From Tubiluchus corallicola (Eukaryota > Priapulida > Priapulimorpha > Priapulimorphida > Tubiluchidae), in the NCBI GenBank assembly GCA_030141605.1, contig JAQGDQ010000063.1, forward strand, positions 668,576-732,575: a stretch of DNA of 64,000 bases, written 5' to 3'. The position numbers and the translations under genes were made by a program. This document shows, piece after piece, positions 1 through 28,980 of the stretch (positions are counted from its first letter, which is position 1; each line of letters opens with the position of its first letter). The notes under the pieces are model-generated. The model did no database searches, was not told the DNA's origin, and was given only the letters and a program-made list of their open reading frames with translations.

Positions 1-34
1 AAAAGAGGTCTGGGATTTGACATCCGGTGGAGAA

Positions 35-450
35 CAGAGGCGTAGCGAGGTTCTAAAGTTAGGGGGAGCAATCACGTAAAAAGGTGCCATGACACATGAA
101 GTAATTATATGTTTACCTATGTCACAACAGACAGCATCAGTATGTGACAAGAATATATTATAATAATTAGATTTGCGGGCAATTTGAACCTTGGTTCAAT
201 CTGTCAAACTTAACAAATGAGTTGCACAAATGCACGCTTATTTCAAAAACACGAGAGGCAGGTTGGTCAAATAAAGTAATGACTCTAGAAAATTCTTCTA
301 CAGCCATGCGATTATAAATAAAAAAAGATTCCATTTTTATCACACAAGTAAACTAGAGTTAAAAAATTGTTGAAAGGGTGCCAATTGTGAAAAATGTGCT
401 TGACAAGAGACCAGTTGCTTCCTTTGCTCTCCCCATTTGCAGCGCCACTG
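35..450. mobile_element. hAT-like MITE (non-autonomous DNA transposon)
   Basis: The left end CAGAGGCGTAGCGAGG and the reverse complement of the right end, CAGTGGCGCTGCAAATGG, form imperfect terminal inverted repeats, and the match continues inward (GGGGGAGCAA against GGGGAGAGCAA). The 8 bases outside each end are GTGGAGAA and GTGGTGAA, a 7/8 match expected of an 8-bp hAT target-site duplication. It has no coding capacity. It lies just 5' of the sphingomyelinase-like exon, probably in its intron. Confidence 0.7.
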
Positions 451-584
451 GTGGTGAAATCAAATTTTCATTGACATCTGCCATTTGTATCAGGATACAA
501 ACATACTAGAATTAACGAAAACGACTATTTCATTTCATTAATCTGATTATTAGACCTCACTTCATTACCAATAACTTTTTCCAG

Positions 585-1627
585 ATTGTGATTCCCCAAG
601 TTACGATTGCAGCGTTTTCGATTTTGAATTTGTGACTAGCGACGATAGCAGTTGTGAGGAAGGAATGCGTGTTCTATGTCGATCGCCACAAAGACACATC
701 GAAGTACCTCCTACTCCTGTGAATGAAATTAGCGTGATGACCTACAACGTCTACGAGAAGTGTTGTGGACAAGTGGAAAGGACGTGTCGCATTCCAGCTA
801 CAATTGCAACAGACTACCCCCAAGTAGATGTCATCGTGTTTCAGGAAATGTTCTATGGAGGCTGCTGGAAAGATGGCGGTGCATCGGCCAGAGACCTTTT
901 GCGTCAGCACGGCTTTCTGTATTTCACCAAGAATGTGGGAAGTGCGGAGGTTGAAGATCCGCTCAACGCCGGAATCTTTATCGCTTCAAAGCACCCCATT
1001 GTTAAGGAGCAAGAGCGCCTTTTCAAAGCAAACGACTGGAGCATAGACCAGGGTGTTATGTACACCAAAATCATCAAATCCATTGGCAGCAAGAATCAGA
1101 CGTATCATGTTTTTGGCTCACATCTGAGATGTTGCCGTGGAGAAGCTTACGAGACTCTCAGAAGACTGCAGGCCATCGAGTGGAATGCATTTGTTGAGGA
1201 CATGGACATTCCAGTTGATGAACCAGTTATTCTGGCAGCCGATTTCAACATGGACTTTTACCGCGACAAGAAGCACGTGATGGACATGTTGGAGGTTCTT
1301 AGGGCAAAAGTTCCTCCAGTGGTGAGTGAACAATATGCAACCTGGTCAGCTACTGAAAACGATATCATTCTGCTTGAAGATTGGAGACCTGATGAATCAG
1401 AATACATTGATTATGTAATGCTGCGACAGGATCATCTTCAACCCATTCACACAGTACAGGCCATTGTTAGGCCTCGTTCAAAGCAGCCCATGAGAATCTG
1501 TTGGGAAGCTGCTCCAGGTGTCTCTGGCTACGCCTGGCCAGACACCAGCGAATGTCTTCGGACAGAAGTGATCTCTGACTTGAGTGACCATTATGCTGTC
1601 ATTGGAACAATATTGTTTGGTGACTGA
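585..1627 (+). CDS. Sphingomyelinase-C-like phosphodiesterase, last exon (partial gene)
   Basis: This exon encodes a nearly complete endonuclease/exonuclease/phosphatase (DNase I-fold) domain. A splice acceptor (TTTTTCCAG) ends at 584 and the frame is open from 585, before any ATG, so earlier exons lie upstream and were not found. Counting codons from 632 as 1, family signatures are MTYNVY (Asn39), the metal-binding Glu in VFQE (Glu72), GSH (His164), AADFNMD (Asp204, Asn206) and the C-terminal SDHYAV (Asp319, His320). The central block with IASKHPI and QGVMYTKI resembles secreted sphingomyelinase C more than nuclear or cytosolic family members. Paired cysteines near the exon start and at 44/45 suggest an extracellular enzyme. 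The expected reaction is hydrolysis of sphingomyelin to ceramide and phosphocholine, but another phosphodiester substrate cannot be excluded. Stop TGA at 1625-1627. Confidence 0.85.
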
Positions 1628-2468
1628 AACTATAAAACTGCTGAAAACAAAAATGAGATGTTTTTAAATGTGTTGTGGCAAGCTTAAATTAGAAAAGTAG
1701 ATTTTTACAACAGGATTAAGAGTCTTGTAGGCTACAGCATGTGATCAGTTTTGTTCACCTGGTATCTGGTACAATATCCATCTACGTACATGGATTAGTG
1801 TCTTAATCCAGACTAACTTGTGGTGATCATAGCAAACTGGGGATAGTCATATGGACAAAGATTAAGATTGCAATTTTTGTTTGTCTGTCATTGGAGCTCA
1901 AAAACAAATCAAGCTTAGGAAAACGTTTCGGCTTTCACAAAAACCTTGCAATTTACGTTCACCAAGGCTGACATCTTGTAGTACATGATTTTAACTTAAT
2001 GGTTCAGCAGTGATCATACTGTTTGCTTTAAGCTTTGAAGAAATTTGTGTCTATGTTCCATGGTGGATAAAAAACTGGAAATTCTCAAACTGTGTGATTT
2101 GTGCATCACAGATAAAATACAAAGCAGTTGAAAGCACACAGTTTGTTTACACACTAATGAATACGCAATAGTTCATTTGTATAAACAAGTTTATAACTGC
2201 CAGACAATTTTTAAAAACAAGTAAATTCATACATGGCATATTAAAATTTTGAGAAGCTGGAGATTAATTTTCTCAAGCAAATAATCTCATATCTAAACAT
2301 GATATCTACACTAAATTTTAAAATAACAGGAAAGAACAAAAATGTATGAAAAGTAAACGTACTTATTAAAAAGCACAAATATACACAGTGCAAAATATAC
2401 CTGTGTGAAAAATAAAAATTTTCTTATCTACAACAATGTCAGCAGGTATTGCTCAATAGCAATGAAAA

Positions 2469-2474
2469 TTTATT
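2469..2474 (-). promoter_or_regulatory. Polyadenylation signal AATAAA of the FBXL13-like gene
   Basis: TTTATT on the + strand reads AATAAA on the minus strand. It lies about 33 bases past the stop codon of the FBXL13-like gene, implying a very short 3' UTR. Confidence 0.5.
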
Positions 2475-2506
2475 ATTCTGTCATAATTTCATAAAACATG
2501 ATTATG

Positions 2507-19129
<16,623 letters not shown>

Positions 19130-19791
19130 CTACAAAAATATTAACTAATGTAAAAACATTAACAATCTATAACAACCGTATAGATGACTTGCTCACTCAG
19201 TGTTGCCATCCAAATTTCACTAGTCGATTTTCGTGTCTTTGTGACATTAATAGAACATATATTCAGAATAAAACTGTTTAGACAGAAATCATACACAACT
19301 GTCAGGAGTGTTCGCAGTGAAGAAGTTGTCAAAAGTGTGTTGGCAATTCAGCTTTTTTTACTCGTATTTCCCATTAGAGAATGTTAGCTATGAATGAAAA
19401 CATATGAAATAATTCAAACATGGTCAAATTTGTTCTTTGGTGTGGTTTGAAAAAAATCATTGCCAGAGAAAATTTATAAAACAAAAGTTACACTAACCAA
19501 AACCTACTAAGTCAATGCTGTACCAGACTGCTTAAAAATAATTTAGTGCAGAATTTAATTAAGTCAGACACTATGCACCAGTGAAGTAAAATGAGCTCGT
19601 TGCAATATATAGTACGTTATATATCCGGTCACAAACAAGGATTAAACTCAATGGTCAGGCAGGTCAAATCTAAAACAAATTAGCTAGACAAATGAACAAA
19701 AGTTTTATTAGGATGTACATAAAGTGTTTCTGGGGTTGCTGTAGTACAAAGTGCATCATATAGCAGATGTTTAGTTATTACAGTAACTTAC

Positions 19792-20383
19792 GACAAACAA
19801 AGTTCTTGATTGCTTCTCGCTTAGTGTCGTGCAGCGCCACCTACCGAACATTTTCATCAATAACAAATGACTGGTATACTTGGAAAGTTTGTTAAGAAAG
19901 CTTTGTCGAAGCTGCTGCCTGTAAGTTGAACATAAAATACTTGTTTTACTGGTGAGTGGCAATGCTAAGAAATCAATATTCTGCAGATGAGAAAAATTGC
20001 CACCAGAGTACAATAGGGCTTCCGTCTTTCTGTTTCAAAATTGACCAAATTGCGTTTCAATTCTTCTTCACAGAAATTCAAAAAAAACTAGTGATTAAAA
20101 AGGGTAACTACATGATAAACTTGTGATTTAACATTTCACAGTATCAGAATACCTATAATAACACCATCAGCATGTGGTGACATCTGCCGGTCAGCAATAT
20201 TGCTATTATTTAAGTTATTACCTTTGTTGAGTGAAAGCCTGCCACAGTCGAAAATGCTTGCTTAGCAATTTTCTGGCCCTTCTTAATTTCAGCTCCATTC
20301 CCCGATTGCACGAATACGATCGCAGCTCTTTCTTTTGACGTGTTAACTCCCTCCATTTTCTGTTTTAACAGTAAAACTGAAAG
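19792..20383 (-). CDS. Tentative upstream exons of the FBXL13-like gene (two exons)
   Basis: Exon 19914-19792 (acceptor ending GGCAG, donor GTAAGTTA) encodes a basic helical stretch containing LRQSFLNKLSKYTSHLL and FGRWRCTTLSEKQ. It ends in phase 0, matching the start of the 19129 exon behind TTTTTGTAG. Exon 20383 (or 20359) to 20222 has donor GTAATA and encodes KMEGVNTSKERAAIVFVQSG and KKGQKIAKQAF, also phase 0 at its 3' end. Both have codon-like composition and compatible phases, but I recognise no domain. They are best read as the N-terminal part of the FBXL13-like protein; a separate upstream gene is possible. Confidence 0.45.
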
Positions 20384-20589
20384 CTGTAAGAACAAACTTA
20401 CATGCAAAACAATGATAACTGATAAATGGTCTCAGCATTTTGGTCCAACACGAAAAATGTGCAGCAGTAAGTAACATTTTGAACCACTAAAGGGCTGCTA
20501 ACTTAAAATCTTCAAAGGAAATCTTCAAGCGAAAATTAAAAGCATAATACTTTCACTATAAACATTAAAATAACAAATTAATATTTGTA

Positions 20590-21299
20590 TAGTAAGTCCC
20601 CGCTTATTGACACTAATGTGTATCAGGAAAACGCGATGTTAGGTGAAACATCGTTAAACGAAACCAACACTTCCATAAAAAGTAAGGTAAAGAATTGAAA
20701 TAGGTTCTAAAGGAAAACATATTGCTGCTTAAATCATAAAAATTAAACGTTTTATCAGTTTTACTCATGTTTCGACTGATTAATTTCTTTCTGCTTCTTT
20801 GCAACCACCTATGTAATATCTTAGTTACTTAGCAGCTTCTCTTTCGTTAACGAAAGCAGTTAAATAACAAACACTACAACACTACAACTGGGTCAAAGCC
20901 AAGCCCTGGGGCGACCTTGGGATTTTGTTTCTAGAGATACTTAGTCCAGTTGCTATAGCAACAGGCTGCAGGCAAAATAGTATACTTCCAAGTCTAGCTT
21001 AACATAAACAGCTAGTGTTTAGTGGTCAGTTGGGAAGCAGAAACATATACTTGTATAATAATTGCACTGTTTACATTCCTAGTGCATTTTTAGAACAGAA
21101 TGGCGCAATATGTTCTGTTTTAATACATCAAATTAGGTAAAAAAAGTTGTTGATAAACATAAATTGGCTTTGAGCAAAGTAAAAAATCGTCGCTAAAACG
21201 AAAAGGCGCATCGCATCGTTAAGTGAAAAAAGTTTCAAATGTTCAGCGCCATTAAAACGAAACATCGCTAAACGGGAGTCGTTAAGTGAGAACTTACTG
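20590..21299. mobile_element. Tc1/pogo-like MITE, family A copy 2
   Basis: Ends are TAGTAAGTCCCCGCTTA and, reverse-complemented from the right, CAGTAAGTTCTCACTTAACG, flanked by TA at 20588-20589 and 21300-21301. Same order of internal blocks as 5127-5846. No coding capacity. It lies between tentative exons of the FBXL13-like gene. Confidence 0.8.
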
Positions 21300-21852
21300 T
21301 ATCCAGTTATAATGCTGGTTATATGTAAAAAACACCCTATTATGCAGTTCGGTAACATTTAAAGCCAAAATTCAGACCTAGTGCTCAGAGGCACAGCATA
21401 CTTAATGTACATGATTGTGGCAAAATCAGAATGTAGTTAAGTACTAAAGACAAAACACTGAACAAACATAGGTGGCCGAGTTAATTTTGAATACGCAAAC
21501 ATTTTCCCTCAATGAGATGAAAACCTAAAGGTTATATGGCACATTAACTAATCCGCTAACAAAATAAGCCCAATGTTGCTTAACTTATATCAATAAACAC
21601 ACACTGTGAACTTTTACTACTGGCACAAGTATGTACATGAATAATAACACAATACTAAGAAGCTTCCTAACTCACCCAAACAGTGATGATGGAATGGTTT
21701 CCAGCACTGCCATATAGACTGAGTATGCCTCAGTGCTGGATTTCATATTGCAGAGTGCAAAACTGTACAGAAAAATTCACTCTTTCCTGCATGATGTGCA
21801 TTTCGCACGCACCTGTACACTTACTTGAGATTCTCTTTTCTAACAACCCTAC

Positions 21853-22740
21853 CTGAATAATCGCCTTGTGATCATCATATTCATAAAGGCAATGGCAATG
21901 ACAACCATCTGGTGAGAAGGCTAGAAATGAAAAACTCAGAGTCAAATTATTCTCTCATATATGCACTCATGTATGTTTCTTGAGCCATTCTTAAATATGA
22001 GATGACACAGGCAACAAGGTTTAATTATTTATGGGTTGCAACAATAAACCTTTTCACAGTTTCATTGTGTGCACACGCAGTTGCTGTAAGTCAGAGGTTA
22101 AGAGCGCCACAGCAACACATCTTAGCAACAATCGTCACATGACATTTGATAACGTGACACGGGGTAAAGCAAAGCCCAGTTCAGTAACTTCAGTTCTTTT
22201 ACATAGACTTTACTTAATTACGCATTAGTCTAGGCATAGTGTGATTTAATAGCAGGATCTTGCTTGGGAACAAGAAAAAATGAACTAGGTAAGGTTCTAA
22301 ATAGCTAATAAAACTGTTACTATTACAACAGCTTGGGCTGCGACGCGTTGTCAAGTGTACACAAATACATTGTCTGGTACACGTAATCTTTCACCTTCTC
22401 ACGATTATCATCAATTGCTGGAACTGTGAAAAGGCTTATTACGATCCACCAAGCCTACCTTGCTTACCAATTTCAGGTATATAATTATTACTGCTAAGGA
22501 AAGCTGTGTTTTAAAATAAATGTTTTGCAGAGTTTAAGAGAAGACACATACCACGTCATCAGCTTCAAAAACATCGAAAATGCTTGATGCAATGGCCCTT
22601 CCTCTTGACCGCAGGTCAGACGATACATAGACATTGTCTGGTATTTCAATGATGTTTGACTTTGGAACTCGCCGCAGACAGTAGAGTAAAAACTGCTCCG
22701 GATCGTCGGGTTGAACAACGATGAGAGACGTTATTATACT
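21853..22740 (-). CDS. Tentative exons with a docking/dimerisation-like domain (5' part of the FBXL13-like gene or a separate ciliary gene)
   Basis: The best exon is 22740-22552 (acceptor TCTTTTGCAG, donor GTATGTGT), 63 codons, phase 0 at both ends. It begins SIITSLIVVQPDDPEQFLLY, matching the pattern of RII/DPY30-type docking-dimerisation domains (hydrophobic helix, then a P-[DE]-DP turn and a second helix), as in adenylate kinase 8 and other axonemal proteins. A second possible exon, 21908-21853 (donor GTAGGG), can follow in phase. Its alternative frame reads FSPDG, faintly WD40-like, so its frame is unresolved. Orientation and position just upstream of the FBXL13-like exons suggest one ciliary transcript, but the full junction chain to 20383 was not closed and no start codon was found. 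Confidence 0.4.
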
Positions 22741-22833
22741 CTGCAAAAGAACAGTGTTAAAAGTATAGCAATATGTATGCATGCCATGTCACTTCAGATC
22801 AATTTCACATAAATTTATATTTCTTAAAGCAAA

Positions 22834-23045
22834 ACCGGCCCGAAAATTAAACTGTAGGTCAAAACAACCTATTCCTTAAAATATTGAAAGAAAACGTACT
22901 ATTTTTTCAAAAATGACTTACGTAAAAGAATTATTACCAGACACACACAATTTCACATTTGCGCCACTAGTTCTTCGCCGTTATATGCATTTCACCATTC
23001 ACTGGTTAGATGGGTATTAGCGCCTGCATTTTGGAAATGCATTGC
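22834..23045. repeat. Dispersed repeat family C, copy 1
   Basis: Shares AAACTGTAGGTCAAAACAA and a following block containing TTAGCGCCTGCAT with 45258-45388. This copy carries about 80 extra bases between the two blocks. Class unknown. Confidence 0.6.
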
Positions 23046-25367
23046 AGAAAAAAATGCAGTACCTCTCAGTTCAGATGTGTTACTTTCTGACGAACTAAAC
23101 ACGTTCGACAGCTCATGCTTGAGCACAACAGTAAATTTGAAATTTGAATTTCTATCTTAAAACTTGCCTAGTTCTAGTACAACACACTGAATCTCTTACA
23201 GTAGTGCTGAACGTCAATTTTCGCTTTCCTGCACTTGTAATAGTTGTGCGCAGGTCAATAAAAAGGTCTATTGATTAATTGAGCAAAGTCAGTGGGAGAT
23301 AAGCTGAGCAACACTGTGCCTGGTCAGGAACTGGATGGTCATCCATGAGTGCCTCTCACATGCCATACTGATGGAGGATGTATGTACATGACCTTACCTG
23401 CCTTATACACCCTGGCAGTTGAATATTTCACAATACTGACACTGGGTGAAAGGCTGAAAGCACGTCCCTTTAAATACTGCAATTAATATTGTAATCAAAG
23501 TAAATGATGTGCGAGAGGTCAAACGACATAAGTTTATAGTAGATAGATAATCATTTAAATGCAAAAGAGGACAATTACTGGTGGCTGCATGACAAAATGA
23601 CATAACTAAATGAGACGTTTGGGTGTTTTTCATTGCTGGTGACACAGTATTAACTACAGTATGAAAGTCACGCACTCCGTAAACAATTTTCTGAGTTTTG
23701 ACAATTGATTTATATTAAGGAAGACGTAAATGATCATAAACTTTCTTTTGCATTACAGTCTAACACAGACAAAAATATCATGCATTCTGTATGCTGCATA
23801 CTCCAGACAAACTATAAGTTGGTCAATGGAGTAAAATAACACTCAAGTACGTACAATAAAAACATACATAAATGAAAATATTCATGTCGTCGTTGGTTAT
23901 CGTTGATCAATTGTCAATGGATGGAAAGGTACCTAGAGTTCATACGATCGATTTTAATATTGTTTTTGCTGTGAAGTGAAAACTGGTGCAAATCTTAACT
24001 GTCAAAAGTCGTCATATGATGTAAATGAAACTCAGAATAAAAAATTAACAATTCATACAGTAGTGTTCGTTTTGTGATGGAAAAATCGTAAACTGGCTAT
24101 TTCAAACAGCGCTGGTAGGAAAAAATAGTTTTATTAAATTTATAATACTTATTAATATTATAATTTATATTAATTTAACACGTGTTTTATATAATTATAA
24201 ATTGGCCATTTATGGTGCTATTTCAAAGTTTTGTTGACAAGATTGTTATTATAAAATCAGGTAAATTATGCTGCAAATGTATATTTTATCACGTCTGGTC
24301 CATGAGTCGCCCGAACTAAGACGGGTGATTACATTCACAATTCTTTAACCTACTTCATATAAACTATGCAAGTCATGCCTTTCCATATAGTTTCTAATCG
24401 AAGCTTTCGTCCATCTAAGAGAAGGAACTCTAACCATCAGCATCTCTGCTTGTTTAAAAGCAAAGATGCAAGAAAATAATATTATTTCCGTAGAAGAAAG
24501 CAAAAACAAAAACGTGAGGTACAAAAAACTAAGTTACAAACACGTGCTAGCCACATGATGTATTCATTTATGGATGTACTTAGCAACGGCTACGCTTCCG
24601 TCACTAGTGTTTTGATATCGTTTTGCCATCTAGTGGCAGTTTTGCTAAATTAATAAATAATTTTGATGCAATTACAGCCGCATTTTACCTGAAGTCCGCA
24701 ATGCATAAGTTTGTTGGCCACCTAATTAGTCAGTCAATCAGGTGGTAAACAGGCATTCAGTTAGTCTATAAATCAGTTGGTTAATCAGTCAGTTAGCCAG
24801 TCAGGCAGCTAGCCATTCATTCTGTAAACTTTCTATAAACTGATAATTAGTAATTAAGTTGATCAGCCAATCTGACAATTATTCAGTGAGTCAGTTAGTT
24901 AACTGTTAGACAGCCAGTCAGAATCAACTGTAGAAATTAGTTTGCTGGCTTAGTTGTATACAACTGTGAAGTAGAAATTGTTATGAAACTAAAAAGCAGT
25001 TCTTACTTTGCGCATTCATTGCCATGAAAACAAAAAATCTGAAATGATTTTGTAGAATGGTGAACATAGTACTTATATGGAACATAGAACATATATAAGT
25101 GGCCTTATATTTATACAAACATTTATAATTTATTATGATAGTTATTTTTCTATTAGAATCAATAATAAAATAGGATATTTTCATTAATACACAAAATGCT
25201 GAATTGCAAACACATCGATAATTGTAACTAATTAATTAACAGCACAAAGTGAGATGCAAAATGTATAAGATGAACATGAAAATACGTTTGTTTTTGCCAA
25301 ATATTAATTAATATTGAAAACTGAATATTCGTACACAAATAATAAAGGTAAGTTCATACAATTCATC
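23046..25367. other. Intergenic or 5'-intronic DNA, no gene seen
   Basis: AT-rich sequence with no exon I could support on either strand apart from the tetranucleotide-like repeat at 24719-24920. A first exon for the minus-strand gene ending at 22740 could lie here undetected. Confidence 0.5.
24719..24920. repeat. Degenerate CAGT/TAGT tetranucleotide array
   Basis: About 200 bases of irregular AGTCAGTCA, CAGTTAGTC, CAGTCAGTTAGCCAGTCAG-type units, consistent with an old, decayed tetranucleotide satellite. Confidence 0.7.
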
Positions 25368-25560
25368 AAACTTAGTAGAGGCTGTAACCTGTGCATCAAG
25401 ATAATAATTATCTTATTGTCATTTGTATACAGACGTGCAACTTATACTTTACTTTACGATGCCTAATGTAACAGTAAAGTATAAGTTACATGCTTGTATA
25501 CAAAAGACAATATGATGATTATTATCTCTATGCGCAGGCTATGCAGCCTGAAATAAGTTT
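25368..25560. repeat. Long inverted repeat able to form a hairpin
   Basis: Left arm 25368-25452 and right arm 25474-25560 are near-complementary around a loop of about 21 bases. Matching segments include AACTTATACTTTAC with GTAAAGTATAAGTT, GTATACA with TGTATAC, and AAACTTA with TAAGTTT at the outer ends. It could be a small foldback MITE or give a hairpin transcript. Confidence 0.75.
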
Positions 25561-25599
25561 AATGTCCATGAAGTGGCAGGAGTGCATGTTATGGTTGTA

Positions 25600-25849
25600 C
25601 AAGTCGTAGGTAATACTGAGTAATACGCGCCTGCGCCGTGCGTTTCACACGCATTTCTGTTAGCGCAAGCTGAAGTAGAACTCAAGTTTTCGCTTTTGAC
25701 CAAATGACCGTGAGCCGTGAGGAATGAGGGATTGAAGAGTGGGTTTAGAAATAATTAAATAATTTTTGCGACTAATATCTGACTATTTCACTGCCTTCCG
25801 AATTATTTGTTTGCGATATTTCATAGGGACGGAACTACATTCCGGATCG
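25600..25849 (+). promoter_or_regulatory. Probable promoter and non-coding first exon of a + strand gene
   Basis: This block is locally richer in GC and CpG than its surroundings (for example ACGCGCCTGCGCCGTGCG) and ends at a strong donor, ATCG|GTGAGTTTAAG, at 25849/25850. No long reading frame starts in it, so it looks like a 5' UTR exon. Downstream on the same strand, the coding exons at 37748 and 45505 both sit behind splice acceptors without a first exon of their own, so they are candidate partners. Confidence 0.4.
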
Positions 25850-26372
25850 GTGAGTTTAAGGTTTTATTTTATTGTAGTACCGTAACGGGTGTCTTTGACC
25901 TAAATCAGGACACCATGATGCTCGATTTAAACTGGGTCCTTGAGGAACTTTTTTCTTTCTCTTTTATTACTGTACCACTGTAATGAAACTAAGAACTGTT
26001 TGAGCACTGATTGATTTTTTTAACGCGGACTCGCCATTCACGAAGCCGAGAACACACCCATGTTTTAGAGCCTTCAAGTTAACACCACCCAAAAAGCGGG
26101 GTTAGCGTTTAATCGGTTTATATGGAATATCGGAATACACCATAATTTGAGTGTTCATACTGTACAAAAAATACACTATACGATAATCGATAATTATACG
26201 ATTAAGATAATTTAAACACTAAACAAAAGTTTGAATAATTTGTGCACATAACACATTTACGGATGGATAGTGTTCTGAATATCAGAACCTTTCCAAAGGA
26301 GAAATTTCTGATGGAATGAACCTAAGTTTTCCAAACAAACAATTATGTTGCAATATGAAATAATACTGCTGG

Positions 26373-27021
26373 CTAAGGCCGAGAATAAAAATACTTCGGT
26401 TTCCTTCTAATCGCCCGGGTAATATAAAATTTTATCGCACACCCGACTGGGAGTTTTATAATTGTTTTTGTACATTCTTAAACTTACTTGACGCAGTCAT
26501 GTAAAAGCGTGTTTTTTTAGTTCAAAATGTAAAGCGCAAGAACTATTATAACATCATTCTTTCGGGGAACGCAGTCGCAGCCATTTTTCCACGCCTAACT
26601 CTTGGCTAGGGTTGCCATTTTGTATGATGCTCATTGTACTGGACACTAAAAAGTATCGAATTTTCTGCCAAATTGGTGTATTAACGGCCGAGCCGTGTTG
26701 CCGTTTATACCATAATTATCAGAACATACGTACGTTTAAGACACAAAAAAGAGACTATACAATAATCGATAATTATATGATAATTTAGTAACGTGAAACT
26801 AAAAAACAAAGTGTGAAAAAATGTGCATTGAAAAAATATAAAACATTGCTAACCAGTGGGAAAATAAACAAAATCTGATTTCAACTGATCTGAAATATTC
26901 CACCATTCAGCTTTAAACATTCACAAAGCTTTAAAAGTGAAAGCAATTTTTTCCTCCCTCCTACTGACATCTTTTGAGCTGATGAGGTAAGACAGAAAGA
27001 ATTTTTTTGTGACCGGCCTAA
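26373..27021. repeat. Dispersed repeat family B, copy 2
   Basis: Homologue of 15746-16377 in the same orientation. The start TAAGGCCGA and the reverse complement of the end, TTAGGCCGG, suggest a 9-base terminal inverted repeat. Internal blocks match copy 1. No coding capacity. Confidence 0.65.
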
Positions 27022-27479
27022 GTGTGTTTTCAACATCACAGAAAATAGCTTGATAATTAATAAAAGAGAAAAGAAAGAGTTAGAAAAGCTTGGATGAAAA
27101 AAATAACTACAACGACGAATTGAAAGAACCTGATTTCAAAGGTTTAAATGTTGAGGTGTTTGACTATTTATTGCAAGAAATTCAGTTTAACTAATCAACG
27201 CCTACATAACACAGCTACAGCACTGTCGCATATTGTTTAGTTCTTTAATTTATTGTTTAGAAAGCAGTACAGCACAATCAGGATTTCCATTTTATTGTAA
27301 GCAAAATCAAAATCTTGTTTGTATTAGACTGTTTCTACCCTGCATGTTCCAGTATCAGCCAACTTGTAACAATGGTGATCGTTGTATATTTATAACACTT
27401 CGTCCACTTACTGGATTAAAAATGACAAAGATTAACGTGCGAAATGAACAAGCAAGAGCGTGACGCTATTGCGGGGTTC

Positions 27480-27600
27480 TCACAGTCAGGGAAAATTGCT
27501 GAAAATACAGGCTATCCTGGAAAGTCAGGGAAAAAGATAATTTGGTAAAATGTCAGGGAAAATGATGAAAATGAGGCGAAAGATGTCAGGGGAAATTGGA
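27480..27600. repeat. GTCAGGGAAAA minisatellite-like segment
   Basis: Irregular recurrences of (G)TCAGGGAAAA with GGAAAGTCAGGG and ATGTCAGGGGAAATTGG between them. It resembles the degenerate GGAAAA-type arrays at 42468, 50265 and 51105. Confidence 0.6.
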
Positions 27601-28323
27601 AAGGGTTGCAAAAATAATAACAGTGATATTTTTCCAAATTTATTTTTCAGCGATTCAAGTAAAATGTTGTTATGGCAGGCTCCCAGTTTCTATTTCTGTT
27701 CTAAAAATAATGATTGGCTGACACGTTACATATCAGTATATGTATGAATGTTCATATGCAAAAATGTTTGATATGTATACAGGTAATACAATTTCTGCTC
27801 TTGGTCGCAGAAATTTATTTTAAAATTCTGTGGGAACCCTGCTATTGGCTGTTGATCCTGAGTTTTTGTTCGATGAATTTAAGACTGTTTGATGTCTTCA
27901 AACTTTGTTTGTCAAACAACAAGTTTGTCATTTTTGCTGTTTACACGATCAATCTAATTTGTCAAACTAAAACTGACAAACTTATTTGACGAAAACAACT
28001 GATGGCCTAAACAGCTCTTTACACCAGCAAATTATAGTATTTACTAGCATTTTTACGAAATAAGTCTCTTGACACTCTTCCAAGGACTTCTAGAAGAGGG
28101 ATTCATCACTCTTTGTACTGTAAATTTCAACTGCCAAGTCCTGCTATTATTGGGTTAAATCACGTTTTCCTTTTGTGTGGCTAAATGCACAATTTTTTAT
28201 TTGTAAAAAATTCTTTATATAAATTTTGAGTAACAAGAAACTACTGACCCTGAGATGTTGGCAAACTCCTACAAAGTTTCAGTTCGTTTCTAAATTTAAT
28301 TCTAGACATTTTATTACCACTGA

Positions 28324-28980
28324 CTTAAAGCACAAGAAAATCCTCCACTTACATAAAGCTTGAAAAACTTATCTTGAAATTTTATACAACATCCATGCTG
28401 CCTTTTTGTATATAAGGCTTGCATCTGCAGTTACGCTGTATAAACTAGTAAATTTAAATTCCCGCGATGACCATTAGACACAGCCATTTTCACAGTGGGT
28501 TATTTAAGACAAGTTTAGATAACACCGAGTATAAAGTATGAAAAGTAATCAGAGCATTCGTAGCGCACACATCACTAATTAAGTAAAATTTTAAATTACT
28601 GTATCTTGTCAAAAAGATTAAAAATATGTGTTTTAGTTAGTGAGTGGCTCACACTGGAGGTGAGTCAATGACATTTTACTAATTGGTGGAAGAATTTTAA
28701 ATAATTAATATTTTTTTTAAGTTACATAAATTTTTCAAGCAGGTAAGCGAAATGCTAAGTATTGTAACTCTGCATGGAAAGTTTTTTTGGGACATAGTTG
28801 AACATTTCCTTTTTTCTCCGATTTACGTTATGCGTATATACCACCAATATACCCTACATGACATCATGTAATGGCGTGGGCGGAACAGTATTGCGGGAGA
28901 TTTAAAATGAAAACAAACAAAATATCCTTTCAACGCGAGTACGATATACACATAAAATTGCTATAAAGTAATGTACTTTT
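28324..28980. repeat. Dispersed repeat family D, copy 1
   Basis: Very similar to 56975-57625 in the same orientation. Both begin TTAAAGCACAAGAAAA, share AGCATTCGTAGCGCACACAT and end near AAAATTG(C/T)TATAAAGTAAT. About 650 bp, no inverted ends or coding frame recognised, so the class is unknown. Confidence 0.75.

Noticed and set aside
21853-21945. Minus-strand FSPDG segment resembling a WD40 repeat
   Set aside because: It is one short segment with no further propeller blades nearby, and another frame splices better to the preceding exon.
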